From positions 186,001 through 250,000 of the forward strand of contig JAMCAN010000002.1 in NCBI GenBank assembly GCA_023715185.1: a stretch of DNA of 64,000 nt, read 5' to 3'. Numbering within the stretch: position 1 is the first letter of the stretch; each line of letters begins with the position of its first letter. Origin of the DNA: Planococcus sp. MER TA 32b (GTDB taxonomy: Bacteria; Bacillota; Bacilli; Bacillales_A; Planococcaceae). The notes under the pieces are model-generated. The model saw only the letters and a list, made by a program, of their open reading frames with translations, made no database searches and was not told the origin of the DNA. Positions 33,104 through 41,962 of this stretch are shown piece by piece. The translations under genes and the position numbers were made by a program.

Positions 33104-34576
33104 TTATTTTTTCGTATTGTCTACAAAACCCCCGTATTCACGGCGCTGGTGCTGGACCGACAGCCATTTCAAGGTCGTGAATTCTTCCAGCACCCATTCG
33201 CCGTTAAAGCGGCCGAGACCGGAATCCTTCTCGCCGCCAAACGGCATATGCGCTTCGTCATTGACCGGCTGGTCGTTGACATGGATCATGCCTGTATGGA
33301 TTTGGTGGGCGATATTTGTTCCATGTTCGATATTTCCTGAATGGACGGCACCGCTCAATCCGAACGGATACGCGTTCGCCATTTCCACTGCTTCCGCATC
33401 GCTGCTGAACGGAATCAGGATCGCCACAGGCCCGAAGATTTCATTTTCCGCAAGCGGCATGTCATTAGTGACTCCTGTCAACACGGTCGGCTCCAGCAAA
33501 TTGCCATCCGCTTTGCCGCCAAGGCGCACTTTCGCGCCTTGTTCAACGCTTGCGTCAATGTCCTTGAGAATCCGGTCCACCTGGTCGCGGTTGATCAGCG
33601 GCCCGACTTGCGTATCCTTTTCAGCAGGGTTGCCGAATTTCAGTTTACCGGCGCGTTCGATAAACTGTTCCGCGAATTCCTCATAAATGGAATCGTGCAC
33701 AAAAATACGGTTGATGGACATACAGATCTGGCCTTGGTGATAGAACTTGCCGAATAAAGCCGAATCCACAGCCTGATCGATATCCGCGTCATCCAGCACG
33801 ATGAAATTATTGTTGCCGCCGAGTTCGAGAGCGGTTTTTTTCAAAGCACCGCCAGCCAGTTCGCCGATATGTTTTCCGACAGGCGTTGAGCCTGTGAAAG
33901 ATATTAATCGCGGAGTCGGGTGGGTAACGATATCATCCCCGATTTCAGAACCGCGTCCCACGACCACATTCAATAAGCCTTTAGGCAGCCCGGCTGCTTC
34001 GAAAATGCTGGCAAACAGCAATCCGCCGGTCACCGGTGTATCGGTTGCCGGTTTGATGACGACCGCATTTCCGGTCGCAAGTGCCGGTGCAATGGAACGG
34101 ATGGCCAGATGGAAAGGGAAATTCCAAGGGCTGATGATGCCGATGACGCCAAGCGGGCTGCGGTAAACCCGGTTCTCTTTTCCGGCATGCTGCGAAGGCA
34201 GGATTTTGCCATCCATACGAAACGGGAAAGATGCGGCTTCTTTCATGATGTTAAGCGAAGCACCAAACTCAACTGTCGCTTTGATCACAGTGCTGCCTGC
34301 TTCTTTCACAAGCCAGTCGATGATGGTCTCTTTGTTTTCCTGCATGACTTCTATTGCTTTTTCGATGACAGCACGTTTGTTTTGCGGCAGTTCGTCCGCC
34401 CATTCCAATTGTGCGGCAGCGGCTGCTTGATAAGCTGCATCCAAATCATCTTTATCGGCTGCCTGCGTGACAACCAGTTCTTCTCCTGTAAAGGGATTGC
34501 TGTCCTTCATCATGCTATCGCTGGAACCATTTATCCATTCACCATTTATATATATCTTCGAAAAATCTGTTTTCAC
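33104..34576 (-). CDS. NAD(P)-dependent aldehyde dehydrogenase
   Basis: 490 residues. ALDH motifs: GIISPWNFPFHLAIRSIAP, FTGSTPVGKHIG, the general base in LELGGNN, the catalytic Cys in HQGQICMSINR and the EIFGPVA segment. It is closest in pattern to vanillin/benzaldehyde dehydrogenases such as YfmT. GTG 34576 is preferred (TGGAG 9 nt upstream); the in-frame ATG 34591 has no ribosome binding site. It has a perfect-hexamer sigma-B-type promoter. A role in C30 carotenoid aldehyde oxidation is possible but not shown. Confidence 0.9.
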   Translation of the reverse strand: MKTDFSKIYINGEWINGSSDSMMKDSNPFTGEELVVTQAADKDDLDAAYQAAAAAQLEWADELPQNKRAVIEKAIEVMQENKETIIDWLVKEAGSTVIKATVEFGASLNIMKEAASFPFRMDGKILPSQHAGKENRVYRSPLGVIGIISPWNFPFHLAIRSIAPALATGNAVVIKPATDTPVTGGLLFASIFEAAGLPKGLLNVVVGRGSEIGDDIVTHPTPRLISFTGSTPVGKHIGELAGGALKKTALELGGNNNFIVLDDADIDQAVDSALFGKFYHQGQICMSINRIFVHDSIYEEFAEQFIERAGKLKFGNPAEKDTQVGPLINRDQVDRILKDIDASVEQGAKVRLGGKADGNLLEPTVLTGVTNDMPLAENEIFGPVAILIPFSSDAEAVEMANAYPFGLSGAVHSGNIEHGTNIAHQIHTGMIHVNDQPVNDEAHMPFGGEKDSGLGRFNGEWVLEEFTTLKWLSVQHQRREYGGFVDNTKK

Positions 34577-34634
34577 TCCGAACGACTCCATTCATCAATT
34601 ATTTTCGTCTGGCAAGTAACAGTGTCTTGAATCT

Positions 34635-34661
34635 TTACCCGCTGTCCCCGCTGGATTAAAC
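34635..34661 (-). promoter_or_regulatory. sigma-B-type promoter of aldehyde dehydrogenase
   Basis: On the minus strand GTTTAA (34661-34656), 15 nt, GGGTAA (34640-34635). Confidence 0.65.
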
Positions 34662-34683
34662 AATCACGGTCTGAGGGACAGGA

Positions 34684-34721
34684 CGAAAAAACCATGGCCG
34701 GAGAGATCTCCGGTCATGGTT
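34684..34721 (-). terminator. orphan minus-strand terminator-like hairpin
   Basis: AACCATGACCGGAGA pairs with TCTCCGGCCATGGTT and is followed on the minus strand by TTTTTTCG. No minus-strand gene ends here. It lies upstream of the aldehyde dehydrogenase promoter. The remaining 34722-34927 shows no gene. Confidence 0.6.
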
Positions 34722-34927
34722 CGGGTGGTTTTATAACTAAAGATGATAAGCACACTGTATGGTTGGCAGTTAATTGAGAACTACAGTTTGATACGTTTTT
34801 GGTGATCGATAGTTTCAGTGATATGAAAATAATAGAGGGGGTGGATGTCTTCATTTATAAAAAAGGAGATTTTTATTCCTGTACAGAAAGAGTAATAAAG
34901 AAGTATACGAAAAGGAGCTGTATATAA

Positions 34928-35812
34928 ATGGACAACGTAACAGTAGGGCATATCGAAGTTAATGGCGGAAATGTCTGGTACCGGATTACCGGGAAAGGAC
35001 CGGGGATACCGCTGCTCGTGCTGCACGGTGGACCGGGTTCGAAAAGCAGCGACAGCGACCCGCTTCGGCAGCTCGGGACAGACCGGCCGGTGATCCAGTA
35101 CGATCAGCTGGGAAGCGGGAATTCGGACCGTCCGACAGATAGGTCGCTGTGGACGGTGGAACGTTTTGTTGAAGAATTGGAACAGGTGGTCGAGGCGCTG
35201 GGCTTGGAGGAATTCCATCTGCTCGGGCATTCGTGGGGCACGATGCTCGCCGCCTCTTATCTATTCAAAAAGCCGAAAGGGGTCCGCAGTGTGATATTCT
35301 CGGGACCGGCTCTCGATGCGCAGCGCTGGGAGCGGGATCAGCGGAACTATCTGAAGGAATTTCCGCAGGATTTCCAAGAATTGGTGGAGCGCAGCGAGCG
35401 GGAAGGGGATACCGATTCCGAAGAATACAATCAAGCGATGGACGCTTACTATAAGCGCCATATGTGCCGTGTTGACCCGTGGCCTGAAGAGTTGGTGGAA
35501 GATATGAAGGGGATGAATCACCAGGTCTACAATTATATGTGGGGCGCTTCGGAATTCACGGTGACCGGCACGCTGAAGCATTTTGATGCGACAGACCGTT
35601 TGGGCGAAATAAAGATTCCGGCTCTATTCACGTGTGGCCGTTATGACGAAGCGACGCCGGAAGCAACGGAATATTATGCGGGTCTGGTGCCGGATGCGGA
35701 ATTTCATGTTTTTGAAAACAGTTCGCATATGCCGGCGATTGAAGAACCGGAAGCCTATGTGGAGACTGTGCGCGAATGGGTGAACCGGCAGGAGATGAAG
35801 CCGGGGGCGTAA
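34928..35812 (+). CDS. proline iminopeptidase-like alpha/beta hydrolase
   Basis: 294 residues of the S33 family: HGGPG (oxyanion), YDQLGSGNSD, nucleophile elbow GHSWGT, and late Asp/His in CGRYDEATPE and NSSHMPAIEEPE. Removes N-terminal proline or related residues from peptides, or acts on amides; the cap domain decides and cannot be read here. AAAAGGAGCTG precedes the ATG. Single gene. Confidence 0.9.
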   Translation: MDNVTVGHIEVNGGNVWYRITGKGPGIPLLVLHGGPGSKSSDSDPLRQLGTDRPVIQYDQLGSGNSDRPTDRSLWTVERFVEELEQVVEALGLEEFHLLGHSWGTMLAASYLFKKPKGVRSVIFSGPALDAQRWERDQRNYLKEFPQDFQELVERSEREGDTDSEEYNQAMDAYYKRHMCRVDPWPEELVEDMKGMNHQVYNYMWGASEFTVTGTLKHFDATDRLGEIKIPALFTCGRYDEATPEATEYYAGLVPDAEFHVFENSSHMPAIEEPEAYVETVREWVNRQEMKPGA

Positions 35813-35823
35813 TATAAGTAATA

Positions 35824-35861
35824 GAAAAACCGTTAACCTTTTATCAGGGTTAACGGTTTTT
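35824..35861 (+). terminator. terminator after iminopeptidase gene
   Basis: AAAAACCGTTAACC pairs with GGTTAACGGTTTTT. Confidence 0.88.
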
Positions 35862-35876
35862 GAGTTAAGGAAATCA

Positions 35877-36128
35877 TCAAACTTGATTCATGCCGAAAAG
35901 CTCTGCAATTATAGCGAAAAAGCAGACAGTACCCGTAAAGAAGTAAAATATTGCTGTCTTTTTTCGCTGATCAAGATACTCATAGATGCCTGAAGAAGTG
36001 AACAGCAAAAAAGAGAGTATGAAAAAAAGAGTCATGCTCCCTGTGAAATTCGGATTGAAAAAATGATTGGCTGCGACTATTAAAAATAAGGCGCCGATCA
36101 GCCAGGATAAGAATTTAAAAAGCTTCAA
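35877..36128 (-). CDS. small three-helix membrane protein, unknown
   Basis: 83 residues with three hydrophobic helices (LSWLIGALFLIVAANHFF, MTLFFILSFLLFTSSGIY, AIFYFFTGTVCFFAIIAELF). TTG 36128 is chosen because AGGAGGG lies 5-6 nt upstream; the frame open to 36293 has no such site. Not recognised. Confidence 0.65.
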   Translation of the reverse strand: MKLFKFLSWLIGALFLIVAANHFFNPNFTGSMTLFFILSFLLFTSSGIYEYLDQRKKTAIFYFFTGTVCFFAIIAELFGMNQV

Positions 36129-36298
36129 GGAATCCCTCCTATGATTAGAGTTTAGCTGGATCTGATTACTCATTAGATAAAGCTTATCACAGAAGGTTAT
36201 GGGTTTAAATGGAATTATTGGAAAGAGGAGTGTTTGGTCTTTCGGGTTCGTGAGCGTTTCTTTGCTCACGAGCCCAGCAGTTTGCCGAGGCAAACCAG

Positions 36299-37153
36299 TT
36301 GCACCGAGCGGCTGCTGGAATCCGGGGAGAAGGCAAGATAGTGAAGAAATTTCAGGAGTTTTCTTATGACGGCAATTATTTGCCTGTATGGGATCTGAAT
36401 ATGGTGTTGGGCGAGTGGGCGGTTCAGATTGACGGTCTGCTGCTGACGGACCGTTGCGCCATAGTGATGGATTCCAAGAATGTCAGCGGTGAAATCCATT
36501 ATGATCTGGTGAATGAGGAATATTACAGGAAGGACATGCCGAGTGGCGAAATCCTGACTATGGATAATCCGGTGTTCCAGCTGAATAAGCATATTCACTT
36601 TATCCAGAAATGGTTTAAGCTCCACAATATCAATTTGCCCGTCACTGGTTTGATTGTCTACACTGCAAACAGTTGTGTATTCAACACAAAGTTTTCTGAC
36701 GCTTTGACCTGCAAAACGTATCAGATGAATCAATATCTCTACCGAATTCTTCGGGACAGTCCCCTAACCGCCGTTTCCCGTCCGCTCGAGGACATCGGGA
36801 AACTGATTGCGGCAAACCAGGTCCCCTTTAAATTATCCCCTTTGAGCAAGTTTTATAAGATTGATCTGCGAGATGTGAAAACCGGCGTCTATTGCAATAA
36901 ATGCTCTGGCCACGGCATGAAGCGTGTAAAGAAATCCTGGATTTGCGCGGCCTGCGGCAATAAAGATGCAGCTGCCGACAGACTGGCGGTGCAGGAATAT
37001 TTTTCATTGATAGATAGTGAGCTGACGAATAGGAAGTTTCGGGAGTTTAGTGGAATTGATAATTCTGACACAGCAAGGCGTGTTTCAGCTAAGTATGACT
37101 TAGAGATTACTGGCGAGAGAAAAACACGGGTCTATAGAATAAAGAATAGGTGA
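36299..37153 (+). CDS. NERD-domain protein with zinc ribbon; 5' end probably frameshifted
   Basis: 284 readable residues. The NERD nuclease-related domain spans about residues 7-170 (AAGIRGEGKIVKKFQEF, GEWAVQIDGLLLTDRCAIVMDSKN with the Asp/Lys motif). A C-terminal zinc ribbon (CNKCSGHG, CAACG) follows. No start with a ribosome site exists in this frame. Another frame beginning TTG 36234, right after AAAGAGGAG, reads VFRVRERFFAHEPSSLPRQ, which looks like the missing NERD N-terminus and stops at 36341. A one-base indel near 36255-36275 would join them: mutation, sequencing error or a shift site. Confidence 0.7.
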   Translation: MHRAAAGIRGEGKIVKKFQEFSYDGNYLPVWDLNMVLGEWAVQIDGLLLTDRCAIVMDSKNVSGEIHYDLVNEEYYRKDMPSGEILTMDNPVFQLNKHIHFIQKWFKLHNINLPVTGLIVYTANSCVFNTKFSDALTCKTYQMNQYLYRILRDSPLTAVSRPLEDIGKLIAANQVPFKLSPLSKFYKIDLRDVKTGVYCNKCSGHGMKRVKKSWICAACGNKDAAADRLAVQEYFSLIDSELTNRKFREFSGIDNSDTARRVSAKYDLEITGERKTRVYRIKNR

Positions 37154-37209
37154 AGGATGCGTTATGATTTTTAGTTGGGTTGAATGGTGATTTTGAGTAA
37201 ATCATGAGA

Positions 37210-37242
37210 ATCGCTGATAAACGCCAAAAAATCGCCGATAAA
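37210..37242 (+). repeat. 2-unit 21-nt repeat (ATCGCTGATAAA, ATCGCCGATAAA)
   Basis: Cores at 37210 and 37231, 21 nt apart, 56 nt after the NERD gene stop. Same family as 7190 and 15584. Confidence 0.85.
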
Positions 37243-37330
37243 CCCAAAAACCAGCCTCCGTCTCTCACCGGCAAACCCAAGAAGGAAGCTTTTCGCGAGC
37301 GAAAAGCCCCTTATTAAGTTCGAAAACCAA

Positions 37331-37364
37331 AAAAGATGGCCGCGAAACGCTTCGCGGCCATCTT
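37331..37364 (-). terminator. terminator after pbuE
   Basis: AAAGATGGCCGCGAA pairs with TTCGCGGCCATCTTT; T-rich on the minus-strand side. Confidence 0.85.
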
Positions 37365-37369
37365 TCATA

Positions 37370-38545
37370 TTACATACTCTCTATTTCTCTTTCATTCCGC
37401 TTAACCGCCGGACGCGTTAACGAGAAGACGGCAAAGCCGAGCGCGCCAAGCACGATGACACCGCCGACCCAGGAGGTGCTGGTTACGGAACCGGTTTGTG
37501 CCAGCGTGAAGCCGCCGATTGCGGAGCCCAGCGCAATGCCGACTTGCAGCGCGGAGTTATTGAAACTCTGCTGGATATCGGATGTGGTGGGATCCGTTTC
37601 AATCAGGTAGCTTTGCTGCGGCGGAGCGAGCGCCCAGCTGAGCGCTGCCCACACGACCATCACCGGCATAAAGATGACTAGTGAAAATGTGGTGAACGGC
37701 AGCAGGAACAGCGAGACCGCGAATGCGGAAATGACGATCAGGATGCTTTTTTTCGAGCCGATCGAATCGGACATGGTGCCGCCGATTGCGCCGCCGCTTA
37801 CTGCTGCTATGCCGAATACCAGATAACAGACGCTGACCCAGAACGGATTCAAGTTCAGCGTCGTTTCAAGAAACGGCGTGAAATAAGCGTAGACGGTGTA
37901 ATGACCCGCCAGCATGAACATTGTCGCCAGGTGGGCGGTGCCGATTTTTGCGCTGGCTACCGCTTTTAATTGCTGCTTCAGCGGAATTGCCTTACTGCCT
38001 GGAATCGGCTGGATATAAAGCGCGATCAGCGCCATCGAGCCGATGGACAACGCGGCGATGCCGAGGAAGATGAAGCGCCATCCGAATGCATCCGAAATGA
38101 GGATGCCGAGCGGGACGCCGAGAACGAGCGACGAAGAGACGCCCATGAAAATGAGGCCGATCGCTTTCGCCCGATAAGGCGGCTCGACGATTTTAGCGGC
38201 GATGGTAAGCGACAGCACGATGATTAGTGCTGTACTTGCAGCCGTCAAAATCCGTGCGATCATCATCCAGGTAAAGTCAGGACTGAAAAACGTCATGATA
38301 TTGCCGAGGAAAAAGATGAACAAGGAAATCAGATAGACTTTCTTGCGCTCAAAACGGCTGGTCGCCACCAGCAGGACAGGGCCGGCAATCGCATAGATCA
38401 ACGCGAATAAAGTGATCAGCTGGCCCGCTGAACTCACCGATACATCGAATTCATCGGCTATTGTCGGCAGGATTCCGCCGACGATCAATTCCACAAGCCC
38501 GACTGCGACCGTGGATAAGGCTAAGATATAAACTTTCAGGTTCAT
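37370..38545 (-). CDS. pbuE: purine efflux pump PbuE
   Basis: 391-residue, 12-helix MFS exporter of the DHA1 group. The N-terminus ([20 protein letters not shown]), the middle ([18 protein letters not shown]) and the end ([25 protein letters not shown]) follow Bacillus PbuE closely; that protein exports purine bases such as adenine and hypoxanthine. An adenine-type purine riboswitch with a terminator lies in the leader, exactly as in Bacillus, so adenine should turn the gene on. AAAGGAAG lies about 11 nt before the ATG. Confidence 0.93.
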   Translation of the reverse strand: MNLKVYILALSTVAVGLVELIVGGILPTIADEFDVSVSSAGQLITLFALIYAIAGPVLLVATSRFERKKVYLISLFIFFLGNIMTFFSPDFTWMMIARILTAASTALIIVLSLTIAAKIVEPPYRAKAIGLIFMGVSSSLVLGVPLGILISDAFGWRFIFLGIAALSIGSMALIALYIQPIPGSKAIPLKQQLKAVASAKIGTAHLATMFMLAGHYTVYAYFTPFLETTLNLNPFWVSVCYLVFGIAAVSGGAIGGTMSDSIGSKKSILIVISAFAVSLFLLPFTTFSLVIFMPVMVVWAALSWALAPPQQSYLIETDPTTSDIQQSFNNSALQVGIALGSAIGGFTLAQTGSVTSTSWVGGVIVLGALGFAVFSLTRPAVKRNEREIESM

Positions 38546-38595
38546 TGCAATTACGCTTCCTTTCCAATATGAAATTGCTCAATTTGTCAGAAAAT

Positions 38596-38702
38596 AAAAA
38601 AATCCTGATTACAGAAAACGAAAAAGTCGTTTTCTGTAATCAGGATTTTGCGGTTCCTGGTAGAGACCCTTAAGCCGTATTCTTAAGGTTATACAGAGAG
38701 TG
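38596..38702 (-). promoter_or_regulatory. adenine riboswitch of pbuE (purine aptamer plus terminator)
   Basis: On the minus strand the aptamer reads TATAACCTTAAGAATACGGC, then GTCTCTACCAGGAACCGC, then AATCCTGATTACAG. The base before GATT is U (position 74 in the usual numbering), which specifies adenine rather than guanine. The 3' strand of P1 also forms the terminator stem (38596-38648), so ligand binding should prevent termination. Confidence 0.93.
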
Positions 38703-38842
38703 CAAGTATTTAATTGCTCACTTTGAAAATCTTACTACATAAAAAATCTTTGTGCAAGCCGGTAAAATAGGGAGAATAAAATTTGAACGCATCCATTACA
38801 AAAGGTATGATTTGAGAAACCTTAATTTTAGGAGAAAAGGAA

Positions 38843-39919
38843 GTGGAGCAAGTGCAGAAAAAATGGCTGATTTACGGAGCTTATGGCTATACAGGGGAAT
38901 TGATCGCAAGGGAAGCGAAAAAGCGTGGCTGGAATCCTGTGCTGGCGGGGCGCAACCCCGATAAGCTGAAACCGCTGGGCAGAGAGCTGGAACTTGAAAC
39001 GCGCGTATTTCCGGTAGGTCCTTCAGCGGCTGAAAATCTGTCTGATGTCGCACTTGTGCTGCACTGCGCCGGTCCATTTCAGAAAACGAGCGCACCGATG
39101 ATCAAGGCATGCCTTGAGGCGGGGGCTGATTATATGGATATCACCGGTGAAATTTCCGTTTTTGAACACAGTTTTGCGCAGGATGCGAAAGCGAAAGAAG
39201 CGGGCATCACCATTTGTTCAGGTGTCGGATTCGATGTGATTCCGACAGACTGCACAGCACTCAAGCTGAAAGAGCTGATGCCGGATGCAAGCAGTCTTTC
39301 GCTCGGGTTTGATTCGGATTCAGGCATTTCGCCGGGCACGTACAAAACGATGATTGAAGGGATGGGGTCCGGCAGTGCAGAGCGGCAGAACGGCCAATTG
39401 ATACCGGTGCCGATCGGAAGCCAGCACCGCACTATCGATTTCGGCCGCGGCACCCGTTCAGCGATGGGCATCCCGTGGGGCGACGTGTCGACCGCATTCC
39501 ACACGACCGGGATTCCGAACATCGCCACTTGGATTCCGATGAAAAAATCGCGCATTTTTGGCGCGCGGATTTTCGGCAGCGCAGGCGCAATAATCACGCT
39601 GCCGCCTATCCAGAAGGCGCTGAAGAATTTAGTGGACAGCCGGGTGAAAGGGCCGGATGAAACCCTGCGCGAAGGCGCGCCCGCTTATATCTGGGGAGAA
39701 GCGCGAAACGCGGAAGGCGTCATAAAAACGGTTCGGATCAAAACGGCGAACGTCTACGATTTGACGGTTTATGGCGCACTTGAATCGGTCAGCCGCTTGC
39801 TGGGTGGAGAGTTTCCGAAAGGGAGCTACACGCCGGCGATGCTGTTCGGCTCAGGATTGATCGAAGAGCTGCCGGGATCCGGCAAGTTTGAGGAAGAGAC
39901 GATTTATCCAGGGGCATAG
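38843..39919 (+). CDS. saccharopine dehydrogenase-like NAD(P)-binding reductase
   Basis: 358 residues. Rossmann loop LIYGAYGYTGELIAREA, then VLHCAGPFQKTSAPMIKACL, GADYMDITGE and GVGFDVIPTD, as in the saccharopine dehydrogenase/trans-acting enoyl reductase family. Most members lack true saccharopine activity; the substrate is unknown. GTG 38843 has AGGAG about 8 nt upstream; GTG 38852 is the alternative. Confidence 0.85.
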   Translation: MEQVQKKWLIYGAYGYTGELIAREAKKRGWNPVLAGRNPDKLKPLGRELELETRVFPVGPSAAENLSDVALVLHCAGPFQKTSAPMIKACLEAGADYMDITGEISVFEHSFAQDAKAKEAGITICSGVGFDVIPTDCTALKLKELMPDASSLSLGFDSDSGISPGTYKTMIEGMGSGSAERQNGQLIPVPIGSQHRTIDFGRGTRSAMGIPWGDVSTAFHTTGIPNIATWIPMKKSRIFGARIFGSAGAIITLPPIQKALKNLVDSRVKGPDETLREGAPAYIWGEARNAEGVIKTVRIKTANVYDLTVYGALESVSRLLGGEFPKGSYTPAMLFGSGLIEELPGSGKFEEETIYPGA

Positions 39920-39931
39920 CGTTAACGGAAT

Positions 39932-39982
39932 AAAGCAATCCATCAGAAGTGAGGCTTCTCTGACTGGGTTGCTTTTATTTTT
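39932..39982 (+). terminator. terminator after reductase gene
   Basis: AAAGCAATCC with GGGTTGCTTT, plus inner CAGAAG/CTTCTC pairing, then TATTTTTT. Confidence 0.8.
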
Positions 39983-40053
39983 TACTGATTCTGAAACTTA
40001 TAATCAAATTGAAACGTACCAATAGTAAAGTTGCAGAAAAGAGGTGGGCTCTT

Positions 40054-40419
40054 TTGAAACGGAATCGGATAAAGTTGTTGGCAGCACTATTAACGGCAAT
40101 TGCAATCCTTTCAGCGTGTTCAATTGCAAATCCCAATGCCTCTTCAGCCGACTGGGCTTCTTCGTTTGTGGTCTGGGATGATTATATCTATCAGCTGGAC
40201 GAGGAGTATGTGCTGGAAGTGGTTGAAGAGATTGGTGAGGTGACGGTTTATTCCGACATGGAAGGTACGTATAAAGGCAATTTCTCCAATGAGTATGAAA
40301 AAGGCACGAAGTATTATTCGATTCAGGGAATCAGTACAGCAGAAGCGATTGCGGTCCAAGAGGAAGATGGAAAGTACCGTAAAGCGAATAGAGATGAAAA
40401 ATATGAGCGGAATAAATAG
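40054..40419 (+). CDS. small lipoprotein, unknown
   Basis: 121 residues. A basic start (KRNRIK), hydrophobic stretch and lipobox LSAC at about residues 18-21 mark it as a lipoprotein. The mature part is acidic. TTG 40054 is chosen because GAGGTGGG lies 5 nt upstream. Not recognised; resembles small NEAT-less stress lipoproteins only in layout. Confidence 0.7.
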   Translation: MKRNRIKLLAALLTAIAILSACSIANPNASSADWASSFVVWDDYIYQLDEEYVLEVVEEIGEVTVYSDMEGTYKGNFSNEYEKGTKYYSIQGISTAEAIAVQEEDGKYRKANRDEKYERNK

Positions 40420-40514
40420 GTGCACTGCCACTTCTTTAACGAAAACAAAGCTGGCAAATTATTATTGAGCAAACTGATGCAGCTGCATCAGCCTGTACAA
40501 AAGGGAGGATTCAT

Positions 40515-40790
40515 ATGGTCGGACGGACACATCAAAACAGAAGCAGAATTACAAACAGCAATGCGATTATTGCTTTGACGCTGGGGATACTGTCGATTTT
40601 CATCCCGTTTGCGGGGCTGATCCTTGGAAGCATCGGAATCGTGGTTTATAGGAAAGCGAAAAATGAGATGCTGCTGACGGGTGAAGGGGGGGACGGGATC
40701 GCCGTTTCCGGGCTGATCTGCAGCATCGTGGGGGTTTTAATCCAATTGTTAACGATCGCGGGTTACCTGCTCTACACGGTTATTATTTGA
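40515..40790 (+). CDS. DUF4190 membrane protein
   Basis: 91 residues with two helices separated by a short basic loop (IALTLGILSIFIPFAGLILG, YRKAKNEM, GIAVSGLICSIVGVLIQLL), the DUF4190 pattern. AAAGGGAGG precedes the ATG. Function unknown in the family. Confidence 0.82.
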   Translation: MVGRTHQNRSRITNSNAIIALTLGILSIFIPFAGLILGSIGIVVYRKAKNEMLLTGEGGDGIAVSGLICSIVGVLIQLLTIAGYLLYTVII

Positions 40791-40802
40791 AGGAAGACTT
40801 AC

Positions 40803-40838
40803 AGGCATTTCGCTGGCCAAAGCGGAATGCCTATTTTT
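40803..40838 (+). terminator. terminator after DUF4190 gene
   Basis: AGGCATTTCGCT pairs with AGCGGAATGCCT, then ATTTTTG. Confidence 0.85.
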
Positions 40839-40893
40839 GGGGGATGAACAAATTGATGCTTTATTTTTATTTAAAGTGCCTTGTTCTGAAATG

Positions 40894-40918
40894 GTTTATC
40901 TGATAAATCTCCGGGAAT
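40894..40918 (+). promoter_or_regulatory. sigma-B-type promoter of RsbR paralogue 1
   Basis: GTTTAT (40894-40899), 13 nt, GGGAAT (40913-40918), 68 nt before the start codon. Confidence 0.65.
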
Positions 40919-40985
40919 AGTAAGAAAAAATAACTTATATAAGTTTTGTATAACATACTGCAAAACGGACTGCAAGGAGAGAGGA

Positions 40986-41801
40986 ATGGACAATATACTT
41001 CATAAAGCAGCAAAATTCATCAAAGAAGAAAATAGATCCTTAACAAGGAATCTGCTGGTTCAGGCAACAGAAGAATTGCAATTGGAGCTGACGGATGAGC
41101 AGCTGGCCAAACATTGCGAATTGGCCGGATTGCTTTTGGATAAGGTTGCGCTGGGCTTATTAAGCACCCGACAGGAAACAATGGAGATGGAAATGGATTA
41201 TGATATCGATCATTATTTCTACTACGATGGGACGCTGCTGAAAAATACAGTCGAAATCATCAGCGCGTTCCGCCTGTCGCTTCTGCAGGAATTGCAGGAC
41301 AGGGGAGTATTGGAAAACAGCAGCGCCGCTGAAATCTCCAAACTTTATCATCATATGATCTACATCTTTGATGATGCACTTCGGAAAACAACAACGAATT
41401 TCAATTTGGAAAACCAGAAAATACTGGATGCCAATGAGCAGGAAATCATGGAACTGGCTGCGCCAATCGTTCCCATCAAAAAAGGGGTCGGCGTCATGCC
41501 GCTCATCGGTGAATTCACCGATTCGAGGGCAGCTTATCTTTCGACGGAAGTCATTCCGAAGGTAGTGGAGCTCGATATCGAACAGCTCGTGATCGACTTT
41601 TCGGGAATCCATCATTTCGATACCAATGTGGCACAGCAGATTTTTCAGATTCGGGACATCCTGCAGCTGCTTGGAATAAAACCGGTATTGACGGGAATCC
41701 GGCCGGTGATCGCGCATACCGCGGTAAGTTTGGGGATCAACTTGAACGATATGCAGACATACGGGACAGTGAAAGAGTTCCTGGAATATGGGAGCCATTA
41801 A
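40986..41801 (+). CDS. RsbR-type stressosome protein (STAS domain), paralogue 1
   Basis: 271 residues: an N-terminal all-helical sensor domain of the RsbR non-haem globin type (about 1-145) and a C-terminal STAS domain (about 165-271). By eye alignment with RsbRA, the second phospho-threonine is kept (FDT213), whereas the first (T171 in RsbRA) is replaced by Asp 179 in FTDSRA. Such proteins form the stressosome that holds RsbT and feeds sigma-B. CAAGGAGAGAGG precedes the ATG. It has its own sigma-B-type promoter. Confidence 0.88.
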   Translation: MDNILHKAAKFIKEENRSLTRNLLVQATEELQLELTDEQLAKHCELAGLLLDKVALGLLSTRQETMEMEMDYDIDHYFYYDGTLLKNTVEIISAFRLSLLQELQDRGVLENSSAAEISKLYHHMIYIFDDALRKTTTNFNLENQKILDANEQEIMELAAPIVPIKKGVGVMPLIGEFTDSRAAYLSTEVIPKVVELDIEQLVIDFSGIHHFDTNVAQQIFQIRDILQLLGIKPVLTGIRPVIAHTAVSLGINLNDMQTYGTVKEFLEYGSH

Positions 41802-41806
41802 GAGAG

Positions 41807-41838
41807 AAAACGTCAGCTCATAGTTAAGCTGGCGTTTT
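41807..41838 (+). terminator. terminator after RsbR paralogue 1
   Basis: AAAACGTCAGCT pairs with AGCTGGCGTTTT, then TCAC. Confidence 0.82.
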
Positions 41839-41962
41839 TCACTTGTGATTGCCGGCGCTGAATTCCGGGTATGTGTGGCTGTTTCTGCCGGCTTCGTTTA
41901 CCATGGGTGGTAGAAGCCAAGCAGCAGGGATCCACCATCCATATTTCGAAAGGAGTTTTCAT

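Noticed and set aside
34781-35230. Minus-strand 149-codon frame ending near the orphan terminator
   Set aside because: Mostly antisense to the iminopeptidase gene, with biased shadow composition and no ribosome site.
37287-37306. GCTTTTCGC/GCGAAAAGC hairpin as a terminator
   Set aside because: No T tract on either side.
41866-41871. GGGTAT before the 41963 gene as a sigma-B promoter
   Set aside because: No GTTT-type -35 at 12-15 nt.
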